Positions 1 through 8,358 of a stretch of DNA of 34,395 nt are shown here, one piece after another. The DNA is taken from contig JACPGF010000125.1 of the NCBI GenBank assembly GCA_016182615.1, positions 1 to 34,395 of the forward strand, read 5' to 3'. The DNA is from Ignavibacteriales bacterium. GTDB lineage: Bacteria; Bacteroidota; Ignavibacteria; Ignavibacteriales; Ignavibacteriaceae. Numbering within the stretch: position 1 is the stretch's first letter; every line of letters starts with the position of its first letter. The notes under the pieces are model-generated. The model was not told where the DNA came from. It saw only the letters and a list, made by a program, of their open reading frames with translations, and ran no database searches. Both the position numbers and the translations under genes were made by a program.

Positions 1-281
1 CACTCCACTGTTCTCAGGCTTTAGCCACTAAATGAATGGTGAAACGGGTGCAGGTCTATTATAAAATCTGGTTCACAAAAAAACATGTTGATTAATATGA
101 TTCTGATTCGCCTCAGTGTAAAATCGCCACCGAATTTTCATCTGAACCAAGACAAAAAGCATACGGCAATAATAGATTTAGTTATTCTGTTACAACTTGT
201 TACAATCGTGAAATATACCGGTTACATGCTGTTGTTAATTTATCCTTGTCATTATTTTTAATTATATAAACGGAGTAAACA
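1..281. other. Leader region upstream of the CpxP-like gene, no gene seen
   Basis: I see no convincing coding sequence here. The region is AT-rich and carries three copies of GTTACA (189-194, 199-204, 221-226) and a Shine-Dalgarno-like CGGAG at 271-275, six bases before the GTG start at 282. It probably holds the promoter of the CpxP-TonB-CpxRA-like operon, but I could not place -35/-10 boxes with acceptable spacing. Confidence 0.5.
189..226 (+). promoter_or_regulatory. Tandem GTTACA repeats, candidate response-regulator site
   Basis: GTTACA occurs at 189-194, 199-204 and 221-226. The first two copies are exactly 10 bp apart (GTTAC-N5-GTTAC) and the third is 22 bp further on, so all lie on about the same helix face. 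OmpR/PhoB-family regulators bind tandem direct repeats with this spacing, and E. coli CpxR uses GTAAA-N5-GTAAA. The operon encodes such a regulator, so autoregulation is a reasonable inference. No binding data are available. Confidence 0.4.
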
Positions 282-728
282 GTGCATAAATTATTAATCG
301 TTTCCATTGGTGCCTTTGTATTAGGTATATTCACATTTCATGGTTGTGCAAATCATCACGGTTTAGGGAAATCTCATGAGAAACAGGCTGAAAAGGTGAT
401 AGAACAGCTTGCAAAAGAACTTGAGCTGACATCGGTTCAAAAACAAAAGCTTGACGATATTAAGTTACAGATTGTTGGTAAGCATAAAGAAAAGGCGGGT
501 AAATATGAGACTCTTTTTCAGGATCTTCAACTTGAGATAATGAAAGATAAATTTGAGAAGGATGTTCTGTTAGGCAAACTAAAAGCAACAAATGCTGAAC
601 GTGATGAAATGCACGAGTTTATTGCTGCCCGGTTTTCTGAGTTTCATGCTACCCTTACAAAGGAGCAAAAAGTGAAACTGACCGGCAAACTTTCTATGTT
701 AAAAAATGAATTCCATTCCGCGGAATGA
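282..728 (+). CDS. Spy/CpxP-like periplasmic lipoprotein
   Basis: This 148-residue protein starts at a GTG preceded by CGGAG six bases upstream. It has a hydrophobic N-terminus ending in a lipobox-like FHGC, so it is probably lipidated. The rest is highly charged and helical, with two LTxxQ-type motifs: LTSVQKQKL near residue 50 and LTKEQKVKL near residue 125. Those paired motifs are the hallmark of the Spy/CpxP family of periplasmic chaperones and sensor inhibitors. Its stop codon lies in the ribosome binding site of the next gene, so the two are probably co-transcribed. The regulator and kinase downstream resemble CpxR and CpxA, which fits a CpxP-like role in damping an envelope-stress kinase. 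The family assignment is fairly firm. The inhibitory role is inferred from E. coli Cpx. Confidence 0.8.
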   Translation: MHKLLIVSIGAFVLGIFTFHGCANHHGLGKSHEKQAEKVIEQLAKELELTSVQKQKLDDIKLQIVGKHKEKAGKYETLFQDLQLEIMKDKFEKDVLLGKLKATNAERDEMHEFIAARFSEFHATLTKEQKVKLTGKLSMLKNEFHSAE

Positions 729-735
729 GGTATAT

Positions 736-2991
736 ATGAAAATTATTTTTTTCGTAATAGTTTTGTTTTTGCCGGTTAAAACCTTTTCGCTTGAAATTAA
801 TAGGGGCGGCGTTGTCGAAGGGGTTGTTATTGACAGGTTAACAATGCAACCGTTACAGGGAGCAAACATTATTATTCAAGGGACTTCTCTAGGAGCATCA
901 ACAAATGAGCAAGGGCAGTATTGTATCAAAGATATTCCTCCGGGCGTTTACCTTGTGAAAGTAACCATGATAGGGTATGAGAAGATTATCAAGACAGATG
1001 TAAGGATTTTAGTTAACAGGGTAACTACGGTAAATTGCGAATTAAAATCAATGACAGTTGAGCTGAGCAAAGGGGCGGAAATTTTCGGGGGTTATTTTGC
1101 AAAAGATCCTGAAAAAACTGTGAGTACTATGAAATTATCTCCGGAGGAAATAAAGTCTTCACCCGGTTCAGCAGAAGATGTTTTCAGGATAATTCATAAT
1201 TTCCCAGGCGTTACAACCGCAAATATGGCCAATTCAAATCTTATCGTGAGAGGTGGGGCTCCGGATGAGAATCTTGTTTATTTAGATAATGTTGAAATCT
1301 TTAGCCCGCTTCACTTTGGCAAGATTGAAGGTAGTGCGGGCAATATCAGTATTATTAATCCAAGTCTTCTCGAATCTGCAGAATTTTCGAGCGGTGGTTT
1401 CCCCTCAGCTTATGGAGGAAAGCTTTCTTCGCTTTTTGAACTAAAAATGAAAGAGGGAAACAAAACACGCATGAATTCTGATTTCAATATGAATATGGCA
1501 GGTTTTGGCTATTCTGCAGACGGACCTATAACTGATAAAAGCACACTCGTTATTTCTGCTCGACGCGGAATTTTTGACATTATTACAAAAATGATGGGTA
1601 AAGCAATGATGCCAAGATATTGGGATGCTGCCGGAAAAATCACCTCTGAACTTTCAAGTAGAAATAAAATTTCTATTATCGGCTTTTACTATAAAGATGA
1701 TTTGGAAAAAAACGAAAAGCAACCCGATTCACATAGTGCAGAGGCGCGAAAGTTTGATTATCTGAAGCTCGATGTGTATGGCAGCGCATTAGGAATGAAC
1801 TGGAAATACATGTTTAGTGATAATGGATATTCTATCTCCACTGCAGCAGTTACAACCAATGGCTTTATTACAAACGGAGGGGACAATTCAAGCCGCCTGC
1901 TTAAAAAAGAAGATATAAAGGAGCAGGAATTTAGTTTGAAAAATGAAACAATACTTAAGATTAATAATGTTTTTGAGATAAAAGGGGGTGCATTTGTTAA
2001 ATCGGTTAGTCCGGTTTATAATTCATGGTTAGCAACTGAAACAAGTATGACCGGTCATGTGTTCCAAACTGAAACAGTCAATTATAAACCAAACATCTCT
2101 TTTAAAGGGGGTGGATTCCTGCAGACAACTGCAAGATGTTTCCCTAAATTTGTTTTCACAGTCGGTGTTCGTGATGATTATTTTGACCTTACGAAGGAAA
2201 ACATTGTTAATCCAAGGTTTTCAGTTAGTTATGAACTGCATCCCAAAATAACATTAAATGCTGCTTATGCAAAACTGAGCCAGGATCCTGCGGCATACCA
2301 AATGTATATTGCACCGGAAAACAGGGCGCTGAAAAGCTCAAGGGCAGATCAATACATTATTGGAATTAACAATTTGATTAGTGATGATGTGCAGCTTACC
2401 ATAGAAGCATATTTTAAGGGCTTGAAGAAAACATTTACTGTGTCAGATACCTCTAAGTTAATAACAAATAATGGTTCGGGCAGTATAGCCGGATTTGAAT
2501 TTTTTCTGCAAAAAAAAATGAGTGATGCACTTGTGGGCAGCTTGTCCTATTCGTATTCGGTTTCAAAAAGAAGAGACTCGAGAAGCACACCGGAATATAG
2601 TTTTAACTATGACCGGACCCATAACATTAATCTGGTTTGCAGTTACAAAATTTCTGAGGTATGGCAGGCTGGATTCAAGTTAGCTTATAGCAGCGGGACT
2701 CCTTATACACCTGTTACCGGAATAACGATGCTCAATAACTCATATGTTGCGGTTGCGGGCGAGAGAAACTCATCCAGACTCCCGGCATATCAACAGCTTG
2801 ATATCCGTTTTGACAGAAAATTCTATTTTTCAAACTGGACACTAAATGTATATATTGATATTTGGAATGCATATAATCATAAAAATGTTGTCGATTATAG
2901 TCAGCGTGTTGATGCATCCGGTAAAATATCTAAATATCCAATTTATGATTTTGGCATTCTTCCAATTTTGGGAATGAGTGCACAATTTTAA
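736..2991 (+). CDS. TonB-dependent outer-membrane receptor with carboxypeptidase-like N-terminal domain
   Basis: I place the start at the ATG at 736 (MKIIFFVIVLFLPVKTFS), which gives a clean signal peptide and a GAGG box at 727-730. An in-frame ATG at 706 would add ten residues overlapping the previous gene. The 751-residue protein has, in order, a signal peptide, a carboxypeptidase-regulatory-like beta-sandwich (about residues 25-110, with VEGVVIDRLTMQPLQGANI), a plug domain (about 140-260, with LIVRGGAPDENLVYLDNVEI) and a beta-barrel ending in phenylalanine, as outer-membrane proteins usually do. Such receptors import large substrates with energy from TonB-ExbBD. The substrate cannot be read from the sequence. 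Its place inside a Cpx-like operon is unusual and suggests that it is a target or input of that system. Confidence 0.9.
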   Translation: MKIIFFVIVLFLPVKTFSLEINRGGVVEGVVIDRLTMQPLQGANIIIQGTSLGASTNEQGQYCIKDIPPGVYLVKVTMIGYEKIIKTDVRILVNRVTTVNCELKSMTVELSKGAEIFGGYFAKDPEKTVSTMKLSPEEIKSSPGSAEDVFRIIHNFPGVTTANMANSNLIVRGGAPDENLVYLDNVEIFSPLHFGKIEGSAGNISIINPSLLESAEFSSGGFPSAYGGKLSSLFELKMKEGNKTRMNSDFNMNMAGFGYSADGPITDKSTLVISARRGIFDIITKMMGKAMMPRYWDAAGKITSELSSRNKISIIGFYYKDDLEKNEKQPDSHSAEARKFDYLKLDVYGSALGMNWKYMFSDNGYSISTAAVTTNGFITNGGDNSSRLLKKEDIKEQEFSLKNETILKINNVFEIKGGAFVKSVSPVYNSWLATETSMTGHVFQTETVNYKPNISFKGGGFLQTTARCFPKFVFTVGVRDDYFDLTKENIVNPRFSVSYELHPKITLNAAYAKLSQDPAAYQMYIAPENRALKSSRADQYIIGINNLISDDVQLTIEAYFKGLKKTFTVSDTSKLITNNGSGSIAGFEFFLQKKMSDALVGSLSYSYSVSKRRDSRSTPEYSFNYDRTHNINLVCSYKISEVWQAGFKLAYSSGTPYTPVTGITMLNNSYVAVAGERNSSRLPAYQQLDIRFDRKFYFSNWTLNVYIDIWNAYNHKNVVDYSQRVDASGKISKYPIYDFGILPILGMSAQF

Positions 2992-3693
2992 TTATTCTAT
3001 TAGTCTGAAAAAAAAAATCCTGGTAATTGATGATGATGAAAAATTGAACTTACTGCTTTCAGAATATCTGATAAAGTTTGGATTTGAAGTTGTGAGTGCA
3101 TATACCGCTGAGGAAGGGTTAAAAAACTAGCTCTTGAAAACCCAGATCTGTTAATACTTGATATCATGCTTCCCGGGCAAGATGGATTAACCGTTTGCAA
3201 GGAGATTCGTCGGGGAAGCACGATTCCGATTATAATGCTTACTGCGCGCGGGGATGTAGTGGACAGGATAGTTGGTTTAGAAATTGGAGCCGATGATTAT
3301 CTGACAAAACCATTTGAACCGAGAGAATTAGTTGCTCGTTTACAGTCGGTTCTCAGACGAGCTTCACAAGCAAAACAGCCGGAAATTATTCGTGTAGGGC
3401 CTGTTCAGATTGATCTGAACAGGCAGTCGCTAAAGATTCTGGATCAACCGGTTGAACTTACAACGATGGAATATACAATCCTTGAGATTTTTGTAAAAAA
3501 TTCTGGCAGGGTACTTACAAGAGAAAAACTAATGGAAGCTCTTAAAGGTATGGATTGGGACGTATATGACCGATCGATTGATGTTCTTATCAGCCGGTTG
3601 CGTCAGAAATTAAATGACGATCCCAGAAGTCCAACATTTATTAAAACAATCCGTGGCTCCGGGTATTCCTTTATTGGTAACGAAGATGCGTAA
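2978..3693 (+). CDS. OmpR/CpxR-type response regulator, interrupted by a -1 frameshift
   Basis: Two frames together encode one regulator. The first gives KKKILVIDDDEKLNLLLSEY up to a TAG at 3128-3130. The second, from CTA at 3127, continues LALENPDLLILDIMLPGQDG through the phospho-acceptor Asp (codon 3160), the TKPF lysine and a complete winged-helix domain (about 3400-3690). No ATG fits the N-terminus. GTG at 2978, overlapping the receptor gene by 14 bases, or CTG at 3005 are the options. The shift must lie between 3112 and 3127, because the second frame has a stop at 3109-3111. That interval contains A-AAA-AAC. Either programmed frameshifting joins the halves, or the gene (or the read) has lost one A. 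The kinase gene overlaps its end, so the two form a pair. Confidence 0.8.
3110..3130 (+). promoter_or_regulatory. Candidate -1 ribosomal frameshift site (A-AAA-AAC then TAG)
   Basis: In the initial frame the codons read TTA AAA AAC TAG. Bases 3121-3127 are the canonical slippery heptamer A-AAA-AAC, correctly phased. A -1 slip gives CTA GCT CTT and continues the regulator. A purine-rich GAGGAAGGG (3110-3118) lies just upstream and resembles the internal Shine-Dalgarno that stimulates slippage in E. coli dnaX, though it is closer to the slip site than in dnaX. I found no strong stimulatory hairpin downstream. A one-base loss in an A run would look the same. Confidence 0.35.
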
Positions 3694-4978
3694 TACATGG
3701 TTCTTTAAAAAAAGAAGTCATTCGGTTTTTACTAAGATTATTCATGTTCTGCTCTTAACCGGTCTTCTGGTTGAGGTGATATTAACCCTGTTCTTTCAAT
3801 TTCATTTCAGCTCAAGGCTTCGTCAGCAGAATAATCAGAATTTTCAGAATTATTACAACTATATCGCAAAAGAATTGCAATCACCACCTGATACTATACT
3901 TGCAAGACAGATGGCCGCTCGATATGCGATACGGATTTCATATACAGACAAGAATGGGACATGGCAGGTAGGAGAGTTTTCTGCAAATAAAAGTAACCGG
4001 CTGTTTCAACTAGTTTCAGGTGCCTTTAATGATAATGAATTTGTTGTGCACATGAACGATGGGGGAACATTTGTTTTTACTTCCGATGCACATAGTTCAC
4101 TTCATCCCCGGGCAGAAGAATTTGTCATACTAGCCATCGGCCTGCTCTTAGTGTTAGTTTTAGCACATTATTTAATACGGCAGATTTTAAAACCAATTAA
4201 GCTGCTAGAAGTTGGTGTACAACAAATATCGGCGGGAAATTTTTCACATGAAATTCCAGTGAAGGGAAGTGATGAATTAACCATGCTGTCAAATTCATTT
4301 AATGAGATGAAGCAAAAGATAGTTGCGATGATAGTATCAAGAGATCAGCTGTTGCTTGATGTTTCACACGAACTTCGGTCTCCACTTACCCGTATTAAAC
4401 TTGCTTTAGAGTTAATGGCAAATGAACAGGGAAAAGATCGTATCAGCGAAGATATTCGCGAAATGGAAATTATGATTTCTGATATTCTTGAGTCCGAACG
4501 CCTAAAGAATAAACAAGGATCCTTGAAATTGACCGAAATCAATTTCTCTCAGCTTGTTTTGGATGTTGTAAATGAATTTGATGGAAAGCCCATGGGGATT
4601 GTGAAATTTGGTTTAAATGAAAACATCCTGCTTCAATTAGATTCTGAAATGATGAAAGTAGCAGTGAGAAATGTAATTGAAAATGCTTTAAAATATTCAC
4701 ATGCACAAAGCAAGCCTGTCACAGTTTCCCTAGCACACGATGAGAATAAAGTGCTTCTAAAAATAAAGGACGATGGGATTGGGATTCCCTCGGAGGATCT
4801 GGCTTTTGTTTTTGAGCCGTTTTACAGGGCAGATCGGGCGCGGTCAAAAAAAATAAAAGGTTATGGACTTGGGTTAAGCCTCTGTCACCGGATTATTGAA
4901 GCTCATGGCGGGCAAATACATGTAGCTAATAATCTTGACAGGGGTGTTACTGTAACCATTGTTTTTAACAAGTGTTAA
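3686..4978 (+). CDS. CpxA-like membrane sensor histidine kinase
   Basis: I choose the ATG at 3686 (MRNTWFFKKRSHSVF), which overlaps the regulator stop by eight bases. A longer in-frame start at 3614 would sit inside the regulator. The 430-residue protein has a transmembrane helix at about 15-37, a periplasmic segment of about 100 residues, a second helix at about 140-162, a HAMP domain, a HisKA domain with the phospho-accepting His at about residue 228 (DVSHELRSPLTR) and an HATPase domain with N box NVIENALKYS, G1 box DDGIGIP, F box FEPFYRAD and G2 box GYGLGLSL. This is the CpxA/EnvZ class architecture, all motifs are present, and it should phosphorylate the adjacent regulator. The CpxP-like lipoprotein is the obvious candidate for a periplasmic modulator. 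Confidence 0.9.
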   Translation: MRNTWFFKKRSHSVFTKIIHVLLLTGLLVEVILTLFFQFHFSSRLRQQNNQNFQNYYNYIAKELQSPPDTILARQMAARYAIRISYTDKNGTWQVGEFSANKSNRLFQLVSGAFNDNEFVVHMNDGGTFVFTSDAHSSLHPRAEEFVILAIGLLLVLVLAHYLIRQILKPIKLLEVGVQQISAGNFSHEIPVKGSDELTMLSNSFNEMKQKIVAMIVSRDQLLLDVSHELRSPLTRIKLALELMANEQGKDRISEDIREMEIMISDILESERLKNKQGSLKLTEINFSQLVLDVVNEFDGKPMGIVKFGLNENILLQLDSEMMKVAVRNVIENALKYSHAQSKPVTVSLAHDENKVLLKIKDDGIGIPSEDLAFVFEPFYRADRARSKKIKGYGLGLSLCHRIIEAHGGQIHVANNLDRGVTVTIVFNKC

Positions 4979-5223
4979 AGCCAAATAATATATTGCATAC
5001 ATCTGGAAAACTTTCTCATTATTGTTGTCTAATCCTATAGCCCACTGTATTTATTTTTAAGTGAATCTGTAAATTATACTTTGTTAATAAAACAAGCATA
5101 ATGTTGAGTTTTTTGTTTGTTTTTTAATAGCGTCTTAATATACTTTCATGTGTAATTTGTAAAAGTATGAGCATACAAATTTTTAAGAAGAATTAATTTT
5201 AACGTAATCTATGGAATATAACA

Positions 5224-6228
5224 TTGCATTATAGAAAAATAGGAAATAGTGGATTAGAAGGTTCGGTAATTGCCCTTGGTACATGGGTAATGGGAGGCTG
5301 GATGTGGGGCGGCGCTGATGAGTTGGAAAGCATCAACGCGATACATGCAGGATTGGACAGCGGGATTAATTTTATTGATACCGCACCGATGTACGGTTTC
5401 GGTTATTCCGAAGAGGTAGTTGCCAAGGCATTAAAAGGCAAACGTGATAAGGTAATCCTTGCAACAAAATTCGGTTTACGCTGGGATTTACAGGAAGGCA
5501 CTTTTTTCTTTAACACGAACAGGAAAAACAACGCCGGAGTGGATGAGGAAATCCCCGTATATAAAAACCTTTCGCCGGATTCAATTGTATATGAATTGGA
5601 AAATAGTTTAAAACGATTACAAACTGACTATATTGACTTGTACCAATCGCATTGGCAGGCTCCATCAACGGCAATTGAAGATACTATGGCCGCACTCCTT
5701 AAATTACAAGAGCAGGGGAAAATACGCGCTATTGGTGTTTGCAATGCAACAGTTGCTCAAATGAAAGAGTATGGAGCTATTGTTTCGGATCAGGAAAAAT
5801 ATCACATGCTGCACAGAAAAATTGAGGCAGACGGCAACGTGGACTATTGTGTTGAGAATAATTTGGCGGTACTTGCCTACAGCCCGATTGCACAAGGATT
5901 ATTGACGGGGCGCGTAACACCCGGAAGAACTTATAATCAGGGCGACCTGCGCCTGAACAGCCCATTCTTTAAGGAAGAAAATGTTCTTAAAATAAATGCC
6001 ATGCTTGATGAGTTTAAGCCCATCGCAGAGGAATATAATCTTACTTTAGGCCAATTGGCTCTCGCGTGGACATTCAATAGACGGGGAATAACCCATCTGC
6101 TTTGCGGAGCCCGCACACCGGCACAGGCGCGCGAGAATGCTGCCGCGGGAGATGTGCAGATAAGTGAGGCAGATATAAATTCTATTGATTCGATATGGAC
6201 GAAGTATTTTGGCAATGGCGAAGCATGA
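5224..6228 (+). CDS. Aldo/keto reductase
   Basis: A 334-residue NAD(P)H-dependent oxidoreductase of the aldo/keto reductase superfamily, with a TIM-barrel fold. The start is a TTG at 5224 with GGA eight bases upstream; no ATG gives the expected N-terminus. The catalytic tetrad is visible as Asp52 (FIDTAP), Tyr57 (MYGFG), Lys82 (ATKFG) and His143 (YQSHW). The C-terminal part with AYSPIAQGLLTG and LLCGARTPAQ is typical of the bacterial AKR families that bind NADPH. Length is normal. The substrate is unknown. The cNMP-domain/aspartase fusion follows within 36 bases or less on the same strand, so the two may be co-transcribed, although I know of no pathway that links them. Confidence 0.9.
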   Translation: MHYRKIGNSGLEGSVIALGTWVMGGWMWGGADELESINAIHAGLDSGINFIDTAPMYGFGYSEEVVAKALKGKRDKVILATKFGLRWDLQEGTFFFNTNRKNNAGVDEEIPVYKNLSPDSIVYELENSLKRLQTDYIDLYQSHWQAPSTAIEDTMAALLKLQEQGKIRAIGVCNATVAQMKEYGAIVSDQEKYHMLHRKIEADGNVDYCVENNLAVLAYSPIAQGLLTGRVTPGRTYNQGDLRLNSPFFKEENVLKINAMLDEFKPIAEEYNLTLGQLALAWTFNRRGITHLLCGARTPAQARENAAAGDVQISEADINSIDSIWTKYFGNGEA

Positions 6229-6264
6229 TTGAGAAAACTAAATAATATAAAATTGAGACACAGT

Positions 6265-8124
6265 ATGAACACCACAAATATTTTTGTATTTCTAAAAAAA
6301 GTTGAGCTTTTTAAAGATTTGGATGACAAAGAACTCGCGATGATATCAGAGAACTTGGTCATAAAAGACTATAAACAAGGCGCACAATTGTTTTTAGAAA
6401 ATAACGAGCGTAAACATCTGTACCTGATACTCGAGGGTGAAGTTGAACTTTACAAAAAAACGCCCTTTGGTGAGGAGAAGCGACTGGCTTTGTTTATTAA
6501 GTACGACTTCCTTGGAGAAGGTGCTTTTATTGATGATTCTCCACACACGACTTCAGGACGTGCCACTCTTGATACTTTTGTACTTGAGTTTGCTAAAACC
6601 CAATTCCTTGAAATTGCTAAAGCTGCGCCACAAATACCCGTGAAGCTTTTATCCCGGATGACAAAAGTCATTTCCCGCCGCATGCAGGTTGCCTCTACTC
6701 GCGTAATCAATCTTGCTGCACAGTATCAGTCGGGGCGTACCCGCTCTGAACATGATTTGCTTGGCGACCGGGAGATACCGTATGAAGTATATTACGGTGT
6801 ACAAACCCTTCGTGGAATGGAAAACTTTAATATCAGTGGTGTTACAATTTCATTCTATCCATTGCTGATAGAAGCTTTAGCGATGGTTAAAATGGCGGCT
6901 GCAAAAGCGAATAACGAACTTGGCCTGCTTTCCAAACCGATAACTGAGGCGATTTCCGAAGCCTGCCACGAGATTATAAGCGGCAAATATCACGGTCATT
7001 TTGTTGTCGATATGATTCAAGGTGGTGCCGGAACCTCTACCAATATGAATGCAAACGAAGTGATTGCAAACCGTGCCCTTGAAATTCTCGGCTATCAAAA
7101 AGGTGAGTACAAATATTGCCACCCGAATAATCACGTTAACCTTTCTCAATCAACCAACGATGCATACCCGACATCAGTGAAAATCGCTCTTATCAACAGT
7201 AATAAGAAACTGGTTGAAGTTTTGCAATCGCTCATCGAATCATTTCAGAATAAAGCGAACGAGTTCAAGTCGGTTATTAAAATGGGCCGCACACAATTGC
7301 AGGATGCGGTTCCCATGACACTTGGTCAGGAATTTGAAGCATACGCTGTTACACTGGAAGAGGAGATTGAGCGGCTTGAACAAAACGCGAAACTCTTCCT
7401 TGAAGTGAACATGGGCGCAACCGCGATTGGTACGGGTATTAATGCCGAGCAGGGCTACAGTGAAAGATGTATTAAACATCTTGCTGAAGTGACCGGGCTG
7501 CCGATTGTCAGGGCAAAGAATCTCGTTGAAGCCACACAGGATACCGGAGCGTTTATCATGTATTCCTCAGCAGTAAAGCGCCTTGCAGTGAAACTGTGTA
7601 AAATTTGTAATGACCTCCGTCTGTTATCATCTGGGCCTCGGACAGGCTTTAATGAAATCAATCTGCCACCCATGCAGCCGGGTTCTTCAATCATGCCGGG
7701 AAAAGTAAATCCTGTTATACCTGAAGTAGTAAATCAGATTGCCTTCAAGGTTATCGGTAACGATCTTACGGTTACCCTTGCCGCAGAAGCAGGGCAGCTT
7801 GAATTAAACGTGATGGAGCCCGTTATCGTGCAGAGTATCTTCGAATCAATTGAGATGCTGAAGAACGGCATGAATACATTAAAGTACAAATGTATTGACG
7901 GCATTACTGCCAACGTTGACCGCTGCCTTAATCTTGTTCTCAATAGTATCGGCCTCATAACCGCGCTCAACCCGGTTTTGGGTTACGAAACCTCAACAAT
8001 GCTGGCTAAAGAAGCACTTGAAACGAACCGCGGCATTTATGAATTAGTTCTGGAAAAAGAGCTGCTCTCGAAAGAAGAATTGGACAGGCTGCTTGCACCG
8101 GAGAATATGATTGGGCCGCTTTAG
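6265..8124 (+). CDS. aspA: Cyclic-nucleotide-binding domain fused to aspartate ammonia-lyase
   Basis: This is a two-domain protein of 619 residues from the ATG at 6265 (a TTG at 6229 would add 12). Residues 5-130 form a CAP_ED/cNMP-binding beta-roll: FLKKVELFKDLDDKEL, then LILEGEVELYKK, then a phosphate-cassette-like stretch with FLGEGAF and GRATLDT. From about residue 160 to the end there is a full aspartase: EHDLLGDREIPYEVYYGVQT at its start, SQSTNDAYPT, and the fumarase/aspartase signature GSSIMPGKVNP with the catalytic serine near residue 474. Aspartase deaminates L-aspartate reversibly to fumarate and ammonia, feeding fumarate respiration or nitrogen release. The enzyme normally has about 470 residues, so the N-terminal domain is an addition. 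There is no HTH, so the roll is probably an allosteric or oligomerising module. Whether it binds cAMP or c-di-GMP is unknown. Confidence 0.9.
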   Translation: MNTTNIFVFLKKVELFKDLDDKELAMISENLVIKDYKQGAQLFLENNERKHLYLILEGEVELYKKTPFGEEKRLALFIKYDFLGEGAFIDDSPHTTSGRATLDTFVLEFAKTQFLEIAKAAPQIPVKLLSRMTKVISRRMQVASTRVINLAAQYQSGRTRSEHDLLGDREIPYEVYYGVQTLRGMENFNISGVTISFYPLLIEALAMVKMAAAKANNELGLLSKPITEAISEACHEIISGKYHGHFVVDMIQGGAGTSTNMNANEVIANRALEILGYQKGEYKYCHPNNHVNLSQSTNDAYPTSVKIALINSNKKLVEVLQSLIESFQNKANEFKSVIKMGRTQLQDAVPMTLGQEFEAYAVTLEEEIERLEQNAKLFLEVNMGATAIGTGINAEQGYSERCIKHLAEVTGLPIVRAKNLVEATQDTGAFIMYSSAVKRLAVKLCKICNDLRLLSSGPRTGFNEINLPPMQPGSSIMPGKVNPVIPEVVNQIAFKVIGNDLTVTLAAEAGQLELNVMEPVIVQSIFESIEMLKNGMNTLKYKCIDGITANVDRCLNLVLNSIGLITALNPVLGYETSTMLAKEALETNRGIYELVLEKELLSKEELDRLLAPENMIGPL

Positions 8125-8289
8125 GATTATGCCGACACCTTTGTTAATGTGAATTGCGGGTTTGATAAAATATCAAGTGCATCCCTTTTCTAGTGAATGC
8201 TATGTGAGAGAAAAACTTAATATTATACAAATCCGATATATGTAGATATTTAGTACATTGTTTATTTTGGGACATCATTTGGCAAGACA

Positions 8290-8311
8290 AAGGCTGCTTT
8301 TCTGCAGCCTT
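8290..8311. terminator. Stem-loop between converging genes, probable terminator
   Basis: AAGGCTGC (8290-8297) pairs perfectly with GCAGCCTT (8304-8311) around a six-base loop. It lies between the stop of the aspartase fusion (plus strand) and the stop of the propeller gene (minus strand). Neither side has a clear T run, so a bidirectional terminator role is inferred from position and stem strength. Confidence 0.5.
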
Positions 8312-8358
8312 CGTACTAAAAATAATATGTTCAGTGAAAGAACCTATTGAACTAAAAA

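Noticed and set aside
246-270. TTGTCA and TATAAA as promoter of the first operon
   Set aside because: The spacing of 13 bases is too short for a sigma-70 promoter.
706-735. Earlier ATG of the TonB-dependent receptor
   Set aside because: It would put ten polar residues before the signal peptide and overlaps the previous gene; the ATG at 736 has a GAGG box and starts the signal peptide.
3614-3685. Earlier start of the CpxA-like kinase
   Set aside because: It lies inside the regulator gene; the ATG at 3686 gives the usual short cytoplasmic N-terminus.
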